Shown in pieces: positions 41,156 through 41,408 of a stretch of DNA of 41,408 nucleotides. The position numbers were made by a program, and so were the translations under genes. The stretch spans positions 1 through 41,408 of the forward strand of contig JASMKH010000019.1 in NCBI GenBank assembly GCA_030749435.1, written 5' to 3'. The stretch comes from Phycisphaerales bacterium (GTDB lineage Bacteria > Planctomycetota > Phycisphaerae > Phycisphaerales > SM1A02). The notes beneath the pieces are model-generated. The model saw only the letters and a program-made list of their open reading frames with translations. It had not been told where the DNA came from and made no database searches. Positions within the stretch are counted from its first letter, which is position 1. The number at the start of each line of letters is the position of its first letter.

Positions 41156-41408
41156 GGGGATGCCGTGAATAGCAGTAGGTAGGATCCGCCGCTGCCGCTA
41201 GGGATGTAGCAGTTATGTGTCGCTGACATCACTAGAAGATCGCCCTTGCTGACAGCGGTGCGATAGATCGTGAAGGATTGGTTGCCGAAATCCAGGGATT
41301 GGCCATTGAGATCTAGCGACACGCAGTGAAGTGTTGCCTGTCCGACTATGTTGAGAACACCATCGGCATTGGCTTCAACCACGACCTCTTCGTATCCCTC
41401 GTTGTATT
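41152..41408 (-). CDS. Partial hypothetical protein (5' end outside window)
   Basis: The frame is open from the window edge to TGA at 41152-41154, giving the last ~84 residues. They include VEANADGVLNIVGQ, LDLNGQSLDFG, FTIYRTAVSKGDLLVM and a Gly/Ser-rich GSGGSYLLLF. The composition suggests a beta-rich secreted or envelope protein. A GTG at 41382 could also begin a short gene, but the frame continues upstream without a stop. The stop overlaps the dockerin-tailed gene, so the two form an operon. Confidence 0.55.
   Translation of the reverse strand, partial: YNEGYEEVVVEANADGVLNIVGQATLHCVSLDLNGQSLDFGNQSFTIYRTAVSKGDLLVMSATHNCYIPSGSGGSYLLLFTASP

Overview
The window is a gene-dense, GC-rich bacterial chromosome segment. 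It most likely comes from the Planctomycetota, and within it the Phycisphaerae; this is an inference from gene content and not a database result. Supporting clues are a secreted protein ending in two dockerin-like DIxNDG...LLxAWG repeats, pseudopilin-like secreted proteins, an ECF sigma factor with a membrane partner, HpnH (hopanoids), MqnC (futalosine menaquinone route), and a complete bacterial-encoded topoisomerase VI next to ordinary gyrase. I see no tRNA, rRNA, CRISPR array, insertion sequence or phage genes.

Layout. 1-845: 3'-truncated hpnH (minus). 1014-2695: ECF sigma factor plus overlapping membrane partner. 2806-6294 (plus): rpmI-rplT, a terminator-like hairpin, a methyltransferase, a Glu/Leu-type dehydrogenase and a threonine-dehydratase-like enzyme. 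6375-7482 (minus): prfB, split by a classical CUU UGA C frameshift site. 7692-12544 (plus): class I aminotransferase, rpsO, pnp, histidine kinase. 12541-16292 (minus): topoisomerase VI B and A genes, then an ANTAR response regulator that meets the kinase tail to tail. 16367-16771: decayed fragment of a Cys/Met PLP enzyme. 16920-20756 (plus): ndk, sigma-70 family factor, Fe-S membrane protein fused to TPRs. 20741-23829 (minus): metK-rsmB-ptsN. 23983-25631 (plus): bifunctional-nuclease-family gene and truD. 25609-28024 (minus): dnaJ/cbpA-tatC-tadA. 28082-29352 (plus): queC and a lipoprotein. 29395-33734 (minus): ilvE, a Tat-type lipoprotein amidase, gyrB. 33873-35243 (plus): mqnC. 35246-37878 (minus): a short pheT and a cyclodeaminase-family gene. 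37952-40523 (plus): three overlapping envelope genes. 40754-41408 (minus): a dockerin-tailed secreted protein and a partial gene.

Most genes are housekeeping (translation, RNA decay, tRNA/rRNA modification, topology, cofactors), arranged in short operons with 1-8 base start/stop overlaps. The most interesting signals are regulatory. (1) Eight genes without a Shine-Dalgarno have a TAnnnT hexamer only 6-9 bases before the start codon, which looks like systematic leaderless transcription. (2) The prfB frameshift site lacks the usual Shine-Dalgarno-like stimulator and has a perfect 7-bp hairpin 5 nt upstream. (3) A perfect 8-bp inverted repeat straddles a consensus -10 of gyrB. (4) The rpsO-pnp spacer can fold into a long hairpin with a competing pseudoknot-type helix. 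(5) Topoisomerase VI has histone-H1-like basic tails and is co-oriented with an RNA-binding ANTAR regulator. PheT has lost its tRNA-binding domain, and TatC carries a large loop insertion.
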